Assembly: GCA_029844215.1 (NCBI GenBank)
Contig: CM056725.1
Location: 58,255,609-58,319,608 of the forward strand
Direction: 5' to 3'
DNA from: Przewalskia tangutica
Taxonomy: Eukaryota; Streptophyta; Magnoliopsida; Solanales; Solanaceae
Length of the DNA stretch: 64,000 nt
Shown here: one piece after another, positions 10,833 through 22,964 of the stretch
Layout of the letters: each line of letters starts with the position of its first letter
Numbering within the stretch: position 1 is the first letter of the stretch
Translations under genes and position numbers: made by a program
The notes under the pieces: model-generated
Database searches by the model: none
What the model was told of the DNA's origin: nothing
What the model saw: the letters and a program-made list of their open reading frames with translations, nothing else

Positions 10833-13146
10833 TGTTATACCCCGTATTTCCAGTATGTACGTGGGGACGACGTAGAAATTTTCGAACTTCTTTAGGCTTG
10901 GCCGAATTCTTTTGTGCACAACACCCTGCTAGAGTCGCTGACGAAACGCTTTCCACACTTTCGTAGGGAATTTCCGCTATGTCATTTATGATTTTGCGGA
11001 TTTTTCCGAGACGAACATTTTGGATCAACGGAGGGTGACATGTGTCACCTCACATCGAAGGCTCGACGGCAACCATGGCTTGACTTCGACGATTTTGGAC
11101 CACTTTAGTTGGTAGGATATTTTGTGCAAGTTGTGTGGTAGATGGATAAGGTCCACATGGTTGAAATCTAGCCCTACACTTGCCTTTACACTTGGTTGAA
11201 TCTGGCTATCAAGTTGGCCAATTCTTGACCTATAAATACCCCACCCTTTGGAAGACTTCTTCATCCCAAAATCTTCCTAAGTCTCAAGTTCTCTTCCTCC
11301 CTCCCTTGTGTAGTTCGTCCACCACCCCTCTTCCTCATGAGGCCTCAGGCCGAGAAACCCCTACCCCTTTCATGAGTACTAGCCGAGAGCACCACCCCTC
11401 CTAGTGGTGCTAGCTGGGTACCCCCTAGCCTAGTTATTTTCGTATAATACCCTTTGTTATGGTATAGAAATACTCTTCTAGTATCGTTATAATGTCCAAA
11501 TACTTTAGCCCAAATACCTTGTAGTACTTTCCAAAGTACCCTTTGTACGAAAAACCCTAAAATACGATTATACTTTCCTTTAGCCTCTAAACGAAACCCT
11601 AAGGAAATCTTCACCGTAGTTGAAGTTGTAAGTGTGTTGGTTAGAACTTGGGTTGTTTGGAGCACTTGAGTAAGAGCTAAACCTTGCTCAGAGCGACATT
11701 AAACTCGGATAATTTTGGGCTTATCGAGGTAAACACTCATCGCCCTTCTATTGTAATTGGAATTACTCGTTGTTAGAATATATAGTTGAAGTATACTATA
11801 TATGTAATCAACTTAGTATTGTGGCAATGTCTTTTGACTTAAGCTCAAGAATAAAATCAATCGAATCAGAATTACATAGGATCAGACATAAGAGACTTGT
11901 ATAGCATAGTCCGTAGTAGAATTGTACACGTCCGGTTAGACGTAAACCCCTCGGTTGGCTTGGTAGCCGCCTCGATTGGCGAGGAGATTTACGCCATGCG
12001 TGAGGCCGCCAATTTTCTCAGTAGAATATGGAACGTTGAGATCTAGATGTTAATAGACGTTTGTGGCCTTTATAGGTGAAAGTACTAAGAGTAGCGTATT
12101 CTACTCGAGTGGAAAGGGCTAGTGCGTTGTAGTACTGGAGCTTTTTGCTTATTGTCGATAATCGCCGCGGTATGTGAACCTCTTCCTATCTCTTCTAGCA
12201 TGATATGTGTGAACTATGTAGTACGGTGACGCATACGTGTTAATCGTGTTTGATTGTTTTTAAACATAAAGTGTTATAACGGCTTTATGGGAAGTCGTTA
12301 TAACACTTTATGTAGGTAAGAAAATACTTGTGGTTTTAAAAGGTAATCACGTGAATTATAATCGCTTGTTATAATAAAGAACTTTGTATTTCAAAAGATT
12401 TATAAATCGCTTTTGAATGAGAGTAACACTTGGTTTTAAAGGTTTTAAAAAAGAGTTATACTAGCTTTATGGGAGTTAGGTATAATGTCTTAAGAGAGGT
12501 AAAGAAAATGGTTTATCGATGTTAAGTTAAGAGACTTGATCTTATAAGATAAGAGACTTAACTTATTTGTTTTAATGTGAATGTTTGTGTGAAACCTCAT
12601 TCGTGAGTAATGAGTACTTGGTTTTATTTAAAGTGAATGATGTTTTATCGATTTCGAAATCGAATGTGTATCGACAAACCACCGCAATGTTAATAAAGGA
12701 AAATGTATTAAGTAATGAAGTATTATTAAAACCAAGAGAAACCTCCATCCGCATAGAAACTAAGACGAGACAAAATGATATTACATTTTCTAGATCATGG
12801 TCATTGTAATAAGAGTGTTATAAAAAAGAGTAACCTACTCCCATATATGGCATATGTTACTCAAATGTTTTAAAAGAGATTAAGACTATGAGTTATGAAA
12901 CCTTTCTAAAATAAGTGACTTAGGCATTTGAAATTAGGCAAACTTGAACGTTGGGAAAATAATGTTGTTACTTGATTTTACAAAAGGGAAGTATTTTGTT
13001 TACTTAATAAGATAGTCACTATTTTAATACTACGTATCAGGTGACTTATGTGAAAGAAACGGATCTTTTAAAGGGTTTAACGTAAGTAGTACTTTATGGT
13101 TAAAACCCTGACTTTGGCATAAAACGAAGGTACTGAGTGATGTATA

Positions 13147-13262
13147 ACTTGCTTATGCTTGTTGTGGTGAAACTTGCCTATGCTTGTTGTTGTGAAATTT
13201 GCCTATGCTTGTTGTCAGAAACTTGCTATGCTTGTTGTTGTGAAACTTGCCTATGCTTGTGA
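13147..13262 (+). repeat. Minisatellite in element A 3' LTR (22-28 bp units)
   Basis: Tandem GAAACTTGCCTATGCTTGTT units, about five, as in the 5' LTR. Confidence 0.85.
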
Positions 13263-13410
13263 TGATAGCCTTTGTTATGCAAGTGTGGTGTTTCGTTACC
13301 GCGTCTCGATAGAGGCCGTTGACTTGTCGAGAACTTACTGGACGCGTCGGCGGTGATGGAGAATTCCACGTATGTTTCCATTTTGATTATCGCTTGTTGT
13401 TGATGTCACA

Positions 13411-13690
13411 CGGACATGTCTACACCGACGCAGATTCCGGCACGCGGCCACGCGCCGGGTTGATTACCCGATATATGGTTATTATCGCAACATGGACGCG
13501 TTCACACCGACGCAGATTCCGGGCACGTGGCCACGCGGCGAGGTTGACCACCCAAGATATTGTTATCGAGGTTACATGGGCATGTCTACACCGACGCAGA
13601 TTCCGGTACGCGCCACGCGCCTTGATTATTATTGTTGCATCATGGACATGTCTACACCGGCGCAAGATTCCGGGCACGCGCCATGATGCG
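13411..13690 (+). repeat. Minisatellite in element A 3' LTR (GACATGTCTACACC type)
   Basis: Four 70-90 bp units with ACACCGACGCAGATTCCGG cores. The 169-aa frame at 13319-13828 runs through it and has no recognisable domain. Confidence 0.78.
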
Positions 13691-14274
13691 AACATGATGG
13701 ATGTTGTGCGCGAGACCCATAGTTATATTCGAGTGGTGACTTTGGCGCGTGAGTCCCCGACTGATCGCTTTATGTCATGCATCAGATTTTGGTTATCATA
13801 CATGTCTCCTGCTTTTAGGCTATTATGATTTCATTTACAGTATTTGACAGTTTCACATACTGTAATTGTTAGATCGACCTCCTTCTGGCCGCTCATGCCG
13901 CAGTAGAGGTACATCGGCCGTGGATCCCCGCCTAGGATCTCATTTCGCCGTGTTGAAAGCTCCGCCTTCTGAGGCTTATCTTTGCATGCTTTCTCGAGTC
14001 AGAGGTTCTTGTACATTCGTGGTACGGGACCCCGCCCCGCCATAGTTGTTGTAAATCTTAGAGGTCTCAGAGTAATCGCTGGGCGTGGTTTGTAAAAAGG
14101 ATAACTGCTCGTGTTTTTATGTATATACCAAGGCAATCGCTGGCTGGCCTGTTTATTTATTATATTTCTTGTTTCATGACTCGTGTTTTATTTTCCGCTG
14201 GTTTTCTCTGATGTTGTATCACTAGGGTGCCCGGGGTAAGGCACCAGTAACGGGCCCGGGTTCGGGGCGTTACA

Positions 14275-14279
14275 CTTAG
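14275..14279. repeat. Target-site duplication of element A, right copy
   Basis: CTTAG follows the GTTACA end of element A and continues as CTCCTACTCC, the interrupted B LTR. Confidence 0.95.
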
Positions 14280-15105
14280 CTCCTACTCCGAGCGCTTCAA
14301 ACAACCCTTAGAAGTTCTAACCAACTTCTACTTACAACTTCAATAACGGGTGAAGATTTCAGTGGTTTCGTTTTGTGGCTAAAGGAAGTATAATCGTATT
14401 TTCTGGCTTTTGTATAAGTTGTAACTTGGGAATACTACAAGGTATTTGGGCCAAGGTATTTGGACATTACAACAATACTAGAGAGTATTTCTATACCACA
14501 ACAAGGGTATTATACGAAACAACTAGGCTAGTGGTACCCTACGCTAGACACCACAAAGGGGAGTGGAGGCTCTCGCCAAAGGCCTTAACCAAGGGAGGGT
14601 GTTGGACGATTTCAAGGTTGAGGGGAGGGAGAGATTTTTAACACTTAGAACAATTTTGATGAAGAAGTTCATCAACACGGAGGGTATTTATAGGTGAAGA
14701 AATGGCCAACCAATGGCCAAGATTCTTCCAAGTGTATAGCAAGTGTAAGGTCAAGATCAAGCCATGTGTTTGTGGGTCCCACTTGCTCATCAACTACACA
14801 AAAATATCCTACCTAACCCTTGACCAAAATTGGGCAACAAAAACGTGCCAAGAATGGCCATTTCGCCGCCCCTTTGCTTCCAATGCGAGGTGACATGTCA
14901 CCCTCCCGCTGGTCCAAAATGTTTCGCCTCTAAAAATCCGCAAAAATTATAAATGACATAGCCGGAATTTTCCCAACAAAAGTCAGGAAACGCTTTAAAA
15001 ACGACTCTAATCGGGTGTTGTGTACAAATTTCGAAACTTGCCTAACTTAAGGCTCAAATTTTCTACGCACGCCCTCACGCATACTACGAAAATACTGGTA
15101 TAACA
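14280..15105 (-). repeat. Element B 3' LTR, proximal part
   Basis: Read on the minus strand, it begins at 15105 with TGTTATACC and runs 826 bp to the insertion point of A. It matches 19892-20720 of the 5' LTR. It includes a TATA-like box at 14685-14692 (minus). Confidence 0.9.
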
Positions 15106-15136
15106 TTCTTCCTTAGAAACATTCGTCCCGAATGTT
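15106..15136 (-). promoter_or_regulatory. Polypurine tract and hairpin of element B
   Basis: Minus strand AAGGAAGAA abuts the LTR start at 15105. The AACATTCG..CGAATGTT stem (15118-15125 and 15129-15136, 3-nt loop) lies just upstream, as in elements A and G. Confidence 0.7.
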
Positions 15137-15827
15137 CCTTCTAAAGTCTCAACACAAACACGCGCCAAGATAGTCTTCACCGCTATACGCATTTAAAACA
15201 ATCATGCCACACCGCCATGAAATAACAAATGCACAAAATACGAAATCCCAAGTCCACGAGAATCACCTCATATCACAAAAGTTCCCACCAAGGTCTAACA
15301 TATACTCCTCTCCGCACCTTCATTTCACAAAAGAAACGATCACACTCGCTCACTTCTCCCCTACTCGTCGCACTGCTCAACACTCGAACTCTTCCCAAGA
15401 CACGCACCACACTTCACCAACGCTCGTTTCCAACCCTTGGAGTCACTACCTCCAAACTTGGTCATCTTACTAACCTCGATTTCCTAAGGCCATTCTCGCC
15501 TTCACGAATCGATTCTCGTCGAACGTATCCACGAACTCATACGATGGTCATCTAAACTGGCCTAGCACCTCGTGACTCGCCACCCGGCGACCACCCGAGC
15601 TGACCTTCCTCGAACGGACGCGGGTTGGCCCGCAACATGGCCCCAACCCGACCCATCAGTAGCGCCAACTTCCGCCTCCGACACGGAACACATCACGAAG
15701 CTACCACTTCCATCTCACACTAACCGATTTTTAATCACACTATAGCACAAAGCTATCCGAACATAACACTTAACACATCATTAACATCAATACATACAAG
15801 TATCTACGAGGTTAAGGATATACCAAA
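15137..15827 (-). other. Element B interior between gag and polypurine tract, no gene seen
   Basis: About 0.7 kb equivalent to 10122-10800 of element A. The antisense open frames at 15204-15555 have no recognisable domain and are not conserved as frames in the other copies. Confidence 0.6.
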
Positions 15828-17042
15828 CTAGGCGGTTCAAGGACCGCTAAACTGAACTTCCACCGCGACTTACCGCGGCCCGCAATCGCTTCTAGTAGTC
15901 AGGCTATCCTACCGCTACTCGCCTGACAGCTTCTCGTTATATGGCCCCGCTGGGCCGCAAGAATAACAAGCTCCTCGTACTACGACACTTCCCGAAATGC
16001 GTCTACTACATCGACCACACCGGTAGGGGTGATCGATCCGCCAACACCCCTACTCCCCGAACATCTCAAACTCGGGAGCCCCGACCGCCTCAATATCCCG
16101 CGGTCCCGGCGTCGGAGGACCACTGCAATGGCGGAGGTACATAACTAGTTCTGCCGAGGCGGTCCGCTCGAAGTCGCCAAAATATCCGGCCGTTTTCGCC
16201 TTCTTCTCACTGAAAGCGGTCCACCTGCCGATCTTCGCGCCTCGCACTCCGCGCACGAGCTCAATGCGGCAATGTCCATGCCCTACCAAGAGAAACACCA
16301 ACAACTCTCTCGCTAGGTAATCATCGAGCCCTCAGAACATATCCAGCACTCGATCCTCCATACTAGCTACTAATGCGGAACATACCGCCAATGAGTCGAA
16401 CTCCACATTGTACTCCCGAATCAGACGCTCGTTTCGCCTCAACATCAAAAACTGTTTACCGAGCCTCCTCATTTGCGAGGCAAGAAATGCGCGAAGGCCC
16501 CAAAACTCGTCCCAAACGGCCGGAAGGCATGCTCTCCCGAAAGCTCCCACGAAGTCAAACCAATCGATCGCGCAGATCACGCACCGACGCGAACCAAATG
16601 TCACGCACTCGCATCAAGCTTGATCACCCGTGACGATCTCTTCAGAATCGACGGATGAACTCCTCGCGATCATCCTCCGCCGACCAGAAACTCAAAGTGC
16701 TACAACTAAGGAAATCCCGTAGCCTCAAATCGTCGCTCGTGCACTACAGTGCCGCTGAATCGAACTGCCAAGGCCCAAACTTATCTCATATCTCGCCACA
16801 ACTCGCCAATAATCGGGCCATCTCTCGTGACCCATCTCCCCGCCTGCATCGTGGACTGAGGCTCGTGTATCAGAGTCTCAGCAGCCATCGCCGCGCTCTA
16901 AACTCGCTGTGCCGGGCGGCGCCGCAAAACTCGCCGTCAAGCACTACTCGTGCATCACTGTGCTCGCGCTCGCATTTCTCAATCCCACTAGCGCCTCCTC
17001 GGCCGCTTTGCCCTTCGGGCCTCGTTGCCTTCGCAGAGGCAT
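15828..17042 (-). pseudogene. gag: Element B gag, broken
   Basis: The minus-strand start ATGCCTCTGCG at 17042 and the stop equivalent at 15828-15830 bracket a gag-sized region of 1.2 kb. The best-kept frame is 16604-16332, reading ACLPAVWDEFWGLRAFLASQ, then MRRLGKQFLMLRRNERLIRE, then EFDSLA and MEDRVLDMF. That is the C-terminal part of the retrotransposon gag (capsid) domain of Ty3/gypsy elements. Stops and frame changes occur on both sides and I could not follow a clean zinc knuckle. Together with A, F and G it shows that gag is the only gene these elements retain. Confidence 0.78.
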
Positions 17043-17227
17043 AATCGTAAAACGAAACACGCCGGAGGGTCCAACTTACAACATGGCTCTAAGGCACGAT
17101 CTCGTAATGAGAAGAATGGAAACCAATCCTAAATGTCCTATAGCCTCTCGATTATAGATGTGGTGCACAACACACCGATAATCAAGACTCTACTAGACAC
17201 GATTCAGACACTTTCCGAGGACTAATC

Positions 17228-17238
17228 GCTCGATACCA
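17228..17238 (-). other. Degenerate primer-binding site of element B
   Basis: Plus-strand GCTCGATACCA, minus-strand TGGTATCGAGC, three bases from the 5' LTR. It has the same missing A as element A. Confidence 0.75.
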
Positions 17239-17814
17239 CTTTGTCACGCCCCGACTCGCCCGTGATCGTGCCTTACCCCGCACCCTAGTGATACAACATC
17301 GTGAGAAAACCAATGAAAATAAAACACGAGTCATGAAACAAGAGATATAATAAATAAACAAAGCAACCAAAATAATGCCTTCAAGATATACATAAAAACC
17401 CGAACAGCTTATCCTTTTTACAAACCCCGCCCACAACAAAGCATGCACTTAAGATTTACAACAACTATGACGGACAGTGGCTCGCCATACCCCGAATGTA
17501 CAAGAACCTACAACTCAGTGGAAACATACCAAAGATAAGCCTCCAAGGAACGGAGTTTCCAACACGCCGAAATGAGATCCTAAGAGCGGATCCACGATCG
17601 ATGTACCTCTACTCGCGCAGATGAACGCACTTCAAGGAGGTCAAGATAACAGTACCAAGTATGTGAAATCACAACATCAGAATGAAATCATAATAGCTTA
17701 AAAAGTGAGACATGTATGATAACCAAAATACAAGACGCAACATAAAAGTTAGCCAAGTCGTGACTCACGCCTCAAAGTCACCACTAAATATAACTATGGG
17801 TCTCACGCCCACAA

Positions 17815-18115
17815 CATCCATCATGTTCGCATCATGGCCGCATGCCCTAATATCAGACGGTGTAGACATGTCCATGATGCAACACACAATAAGGCCGCAT
17901 GGCCACATGCCTCGGACATCAGACGGTAGACATGCCCATGTAACCTCAATAACAATATATCGGGTGGTCAACCCGCCGCACGCCACATGCCCCGGACATC
18001 AGACGGCAGACATCGCCCATGTTGCGGTAATAACCATATATCGTAATCAACCCGCCGCACGGCCGCATGCCCCTAACATCAGACGGTGTAGATACGCCCA
18101 TGTGACATCAACAAC
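17815..18115 (-). repeat. Minisatellite in element B 5' LTR (GACATGTCTAC type)
   Basis: Four to five units with CATCAGACGGTGTAGACATG or GACATCAGACGGCAGACATC on the plus strand, separated by CGCATGGCCACATGCC-like spacers. The 171-aa frame 17712-18227 runs through it and is rejected as a gene. Confidence 0.78.
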
Positions 18116-18236
18116 AAGACAAGAATCAAAATGGAAACATACCCGTGGAATTCTCCATCACCGCCAAAGACGCCCAAGTAAGTTCTCAATAAGTCAACCT
18201 ACTATCGAGAGACGCCAGAATACGTAAATACCACAC

Positions 18237-18390
18237 TTGCACAACAAAGGCTATCATCACAAGCATAGGCAAGTTTCACAACAACAAGCATAGGCAAGTT
18301 TCACAACAACAAGCAAAGGCAAGTTTCACAACAACCAAAGAAAGGCAAGTTTCACAATAACAAGTAAAGGCAAGTTTCACAACAACTCAA
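18237..18390 (-). repeat. Minisatellite in element B 5' LTR (24-25 bp units)
   Basis: About six units of AAGCATAGGCAAGTTTCACA / AAGCAAAGGCAAGTTTCACA. Confidence 0.85.
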
Positions 18391-20720
18391 AGTACTTTCA
18401 TTTTATGCCAAAGTCCGGTTTTTAACCCCAAAGTACTACATACGTTAAGTTCTTTTAAAAGAGATCCATTACTTTTATAAAAGTCACCCGACACCGTAGT
18501 ATTAGAATGACCAACCCACATTCCCTTTTCAAAATCAAGTAACAACATTCTTTCCTAAGTTCCAGCTTTGCCTAGTTTCAATTACTCAAGCTTCTCATTT
18601 TCAAATGGTTTCATAGTTTCCAACTTAATCACTTGATTCCTTTTAGAACAATTGAGTAATATATGTCTCACGCGAGAGTAGGTTATTCTTGTTTACAACA
18701 TTCTTATTACAATGACCATGATCTAGAAAATGTATATTATTTTGTCTCATCTTAGTTTCTATGCAGATGAAGGTTTTACCGGTTTTAATACAATTCATCA
18801 TTATTCAATACATTTTCCTTTATTAACGCCGCAGTTGGTCCTGTCGATACACATTCGATTTCAAATCAAGAAACATTATCCCTTTAAATAAAACCAAGTA
18901 CTCATTACTCACGAATGAGGTTTCACACAAACATTCACATTAAAACAAATAAGTTAAGTCTCTTATCTTATAAGATCAAGTCTCTTAACTTCTAACATCA
19001 AGAAACCATTTTCTTTACCTCTCTTAAGACATTATACCTAACTCCCATAAAGCTAGTATAACTCTTTTTAAAACCTTTTAAAACCAAGTGTTACTCTCCT
19101 TCCAAAACGATTTATAAATCTTTTGAAATACATCAAGTTCTTTATTATAACTAGCCGCTATAATTCACATCGCTACCTTTTAAAACCACAAAGTATTTTC
19201 TTACCTACATAAAGTCGTTATAACCAACTTCCCATAAAGCCGTTATAACACTTTATGTTTTAAGAACAATCAAACACGCTAACACACGACGCTCACCGCA
19301 CTACATAGTTCACACATATCACGCTAGAAGAGATAGGAAGAGGTTCACATACCTCGCGACGATTATCGACAATAAGCAAAAGCTCCAAGTACTACAACCT
19401 TGCTAGCCCTTTCCACTCGAGTAATACGCTACTCTTAGTACTTTCACCTATAAAGGTCACAAACGCCTATTAACCCCAAAACACAAGTTTCTATCTTTCT
19501 ACGTAAAATTCGGCAAAGACCTCTCCCAAACAGCGTAAATCTCCTCCTTTATCGAGGCTCGGCTACCAAGCCAACTGAGGGGTTAACACGCCTAACCTGA
19601 CGCTGCATAATTCTACTACACAAGAATGCTACATAAGTCTACCAGAATACACCCTAGGTAATTACATCAGCTTCTTCTCTTTATTATCCTTCTATGTGAT
19701 TACTGCTCAATTCTTTATTCTTCAGCTTAAGTCAAAAGACATTGCCACAATACTAAGTTCATTCTATATATAGTATACAACAACTATATATTCAACACTT
19801 ATGTAATTTCCAATTACAATAGAACAAAGAGTGTTTACCTCGATAAGCCCAAAATTATCCAAGTATAAAGTCGATCCCGAGCAACGCTTAGCTCCTACTC
19901 CGAGCGCCCAAACAACCCTAGAAGTTCTAACCAACTTCTACTTACAACTTCAACAACGGTGAAGATTTCAGTGGTTTCGTTTTGTGGCTAAAGGAAGTAT
20001 AATCGTATTTTCCGGCTTTTGTATAAGTGTAACCTTGGGAATACTACAAGGTATTTGGGGCCAAGGTATTTGGACATTACAACAATACTAGGAGAGTATT
20101 TCTATACCACAACAAGGGGTATTATACGAAACAACTAGGCTAAGGGGTACCCCACTACTAGACACCACAGGGGAGTGGAGGTTTCGCCAAAGGCCTTAAC
20201 CAAGGGAGAGGTGTTGGACGATTTCAAGGTCGAGGGGAGGGAGAGATTTTTAACACTTAGAACAATTTTGGATGAAGAAGTTCATCAACACGGAGTGGTA
20301 TTTATAGGTGAAGAAATGGCCAACCAATGGCCAAGATTCTTCCAAGTGTATAGCAAGTGTAAGGTCAAGATCAAGCCATGTGTTCAGGTCCCACTTGCTC
20401 ATCAACTACACAAAAATATCCTACCTAACCCTTGACCAAAATTGGGCAACAAAAACGCGCAAGAATGGCCATTTCGCCGTCCCTTTGCTTCCAATGCGAG
20501 GTGACACATGTCACCCTCCCGCTGGTCCAAAATGTTTCGCCTCTGAAAAATCCGCAAAAATTATAAATGACATAGGAATTTTCCCAACAAAAGTCGTGGA
20601 AACGCTTCGTTAAAAAACGACTCTAATCGGGTGTTGTGTACAAATTTCAAACTTGCCTAACTTAAGGCTCAAATTTTCTACGACGCCCTCACGCATATAC
20701 TCTGAAAATACGGTATAACA

Positions 20721-21189
20721 AAGAGGCATCTACAAAATGTAACACTACATTCTCCCCAAAGAGCAATGATTCATCAAAAAAGGAACGTTAAATTGTTTCA
20801 CATCGCTAGTAGTTGGATGATGTGTCTTTAGGTCAAAGATCGTTAGGACACGGCGGAGTCACCTATCGTGTCCGTGTAGGTCCGAGATACCCGAATCTAT
20901 CTAGTCGTCATGCGCTAGTTCTAGGGATTTGGCTTCGCTTTATCCTAGTTTTACTCGAAATGACAACCCAGTGGTGAAGAATTGTTTATCGTTGAAACGA
21001 CCACATACCAACTCCATCTTCAACATGCTCTAAGAAAAGATTTTTGGTTTTATATTGATGAGTGATTGCAAAATCCGCATAATCACCTTAGTAAACTAAT
21101 GCAAGTGTAAGTGCGCATGCCATTTGGCGGAGTTTATGATATGCATGAATGGTAGTTATAATTGTGGAATTTAAACACAAAAGAAATTT
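20721..21189. other. Unassigned stretch between element B and the viral array
   Basis: No gene, LTR end or viral homology is visible. It starts with AAGAG, the probable right target duplication of element B. It may be the original host sequence that continued leftward into the decayed gene at 1486-2654, but I could not align a product across the join. Confidence 0.4.
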
Positions 21190-21368
21190 ATATCACTATA
21201 AAAAGTCCTTCCTCGATATCCTCGTCAGAGCCAGATAGTGGTATCGGGCAATGGTATGACATTTCGTGTCAGGCTTCGTGAATTTGGGTTTTTATAAGAA
21301 ATTTGAGTAAATCACTGTTAGGATTTTAGGACACGTTTCATTAAAGTAAAAAACTTTAAGAATCAATT
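21190..21368 (-). pseudogene. U3 Cys-rich segment after the internal deletion, truncated
   Basis: Matches the minus-strand Cys-rich segment of U1 (29452-29220) and U2 (25380-25190), joined to the capsid-like part by the same junction (AAATTTACAAA/TTGATTC type). It stops at about 21190, the left edge of the array. Confidence 0.6.
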
Positions 21369-21839
21369 TTGTAAATTTGAAAGTAATTCAACATTTTTAT
21401 CTTTTAGATGTGAATAATCTCCTATGAAATTTAAAGAGATTGTCAGTATCAAAGTCGACACTGCATCTTGTAGGGGGTCTTCTTATTCATCTAGGATTGG
21501 TATTCCTTCTCATCGGTTTTTATAGAATTTAAGATGTCTTCTTTTGTTGATCAGTGAAATAATTATCCCACCATCCTTTTAATTGACCAGAGAATCTCGC
21601 GATTAGCAGTTCTGCTATGGCCTTATTTTGTGTACCATTTTGAGTTTTATAGGCATTTGTTGCCATGATCATTTGTTGGAGGAAGCTGAGGACATTGTAC
21701 TCAGTCATTCCATCAATGTTCCAATCATAAATGGAAGAAGCATTAAAACGGGATTGAGCTAGGGGTTTTATTATTCCTAGGTCCAGGCCAGGATTATTTG
21801 TAAATGTTGTATGGGTTGTTCCCAATCCATATTATTAAT
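21369..21839 (-). pseudogene. U3 capsid-like N-terminal region
   Basis: An open frame at 21825-21529 shows FNASSIYDWNIDGM and FSGQLKGWWDNYF, the conserved segment shared with 25390-25880 and 35199-35687. A frame break near 21529 separates the end. In related plant pararetrovirus polyproteins this block follows the movement protein and precedes the zinc knuckle; its assignment as capsid-like is inference from order. Confidence 0.65.
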
Positions 21840-22964
21840 GAGAGGTGTTTTAATTTGAAATTGTTCTAAGGTATCACTGTTATCGGAATTATATGTTAAA
21901 GTTGTTATTTTATTATTAATAACGGGGTCTACTGATTTAGAAAAGGGGTATCCTATGGAGTTTTGAGAGGATTATATTTCAAACCATTAAAAAGAGGAAT
22001 ATTTATTTTATTTTCTTGTACAAATTCATAGAATTTTTCTTGTATTTGTTTCCTGGTATTTAAGAAATTTTTAAAGAACCGATTTTTTTTTTCTAAGTTT
22101 TGTTTTTCATAAAATTCTTTTTGTAGTAATTTTTTATCTATTTGGAATTATTTTTCTAAAACACAACATTCGTTTGCTAGATTTTCTGTTATTGAGGATT
22201 TTGTTGGACTTGTAGGTTCTTGGTCATGTACAGTTTCTTTAACAGTGGAATTTACATATACTGATCTGGGTATTTGATTGATGTAGTATACTTTTGCTAG
22301 ATTGGGTAAATCTGACGTAGAATGTCTAGGTTTTCTTTTGTAAGGGGTATTTATTACCGAAGGAATTTATGAGACTCTCCTAAATCTAGGGTCTCTTCGG
22401 AACTTGTATCTTCGTATCTATTACTCATAGATCTTCGAAGAAATGATATATTGACTCTACTATACCGGTATTGAGTTGCTTCTTTTAGATGGGTATTTGG
22501 TTGGTCAGACTCTAAGGGCTTAGGTATAACTACACCTTCCAGGATCCATTCTTCCGTAGGTAATATCCTTCCACCTAATAGGTTTTGGTATTACTGTGTT
22601 AGATCTGGAAAGATCTGTTTGTAAAAGTAGGGTTTCACCTTTCTTACTATGGTATCTGAATTTTGTGGCAAAAGTAGAGGTCATAGCTTTATAATGTATT
22701 CAAAAATTATTGCTACAGAATAGATCCTCAAGCATTTGTTAATTGTGTATCTTTATTTGAAAGACATCGGATTTTTGGATATTTTTATCATTGAGATAAA
22801 CTGCAAAGATTGGGTAACAATCAAAAGAGATTGGTCTGTCATGAGACTGACTCAATCAACTTAACAGAGTCTTCAAAATTATCAATCTTGCATCTCTTAA
22901 GATAGCAAGGATTGAAGTTTTTAGTCTTTCTTTAGTATGGGTTTTATCCCTACTTTAATACAAA
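21840..22964 (-). pseudogene. U3 movement-protein-like region, decayed
   Basis: Homologous at nucleotide level to 25880-26984 and to 35690-36828 of U1, which shows the better frame. Multiple indels (for example in the runs near 22130 and 22560) break the frame, and no long product remains. The N-terminal part present in U1 is absent. Confidence 0.6.

Larger units (their letters stand above)
5282..14274 (+). mobile_element. Element A: gag-only LTR retrotransposon nested in element B
   Basis: This is an 8,993-bp plus-strand element with a 5' LTR (5282-8709), an interior of 8710-10832 and a 3' LTR (10833-14274). It starts TGTTATACC and ends GTTACA. The interior has a degenerate primer-binding site, a broken gag and about 0.7 kb of non-coding sequence ending in a hairpin and polypurine tract. 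No pol domain is present. It is the same family as element B but inverted, and sits 826 bp inside B's 3' LTR with a perfect CTTAG duplication. Confidence 0.93.
10833..14274 (+). repeat. Element A 3' LTR
   Basis: 3,442 bp, TGTTATACC to GCGTTACA, followed directly by the CTTAG duplication. It is the partner of 5282-8709. It holds a TATA-like box at 11231-11238 and minisatellites at 13147-13262 and 13411-13690. Confidence 0.93.
2655..20720 (-). mobile_element. Element B: gag-only LTR retrotransposon, interrupted by element A
   Basis: This is a minus-strand element with a 3' LTR at left (2655-5281 plus 14280-15105), an interior of 15106-17241 and a 5' LTR at 17242-20720. Without the inserted element A it is about 9.07 kb. 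The interior holds a primer-binding site, a broken gag and about 0.7 kb without a gene, then the polypurine tract. I see no protease, reverse transcriptase, RNase H or integrase. Flanks are CAGAG (2650-2654) and AAGAG (20721-20725), a 5-bp duplication with one mismatch. It fits the TR-GAG/LARD class of non-autonomous Ty3/gypsy derivatives, which would need enzymes from a relative. Confidence 0.85.
17242..20720 (-). repeat. Element B 5' LTR
   Basis: 3,479 bp, plus strand TGTCACGCCCC to GGTATAACA. It is uninterrupted and shows the empty site of element A near 19887. It carries minisatellites at 17815-18115 and 18237-18390 and a TATA-like box (minus strand) at 20299-20306. Confidence 0.93.

Noticed and set aside
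13319..13828. 169-aa protein
   Set aside because: Repeat-derived frame in the element A 3' LTR; the homologous stretch of the 5' LTR does not keep it.
15204..15555. 89- and 108-aa plus-strand proteins in element B
   Set aside because: Antisense to the element, Ser/Thr/His-rich by composition, not kept as frames in element A.
17712..18227. 171-aa protein
   Set aside because: Frame through the LTR minisatellite of element B, antisense to the element, with no domain.
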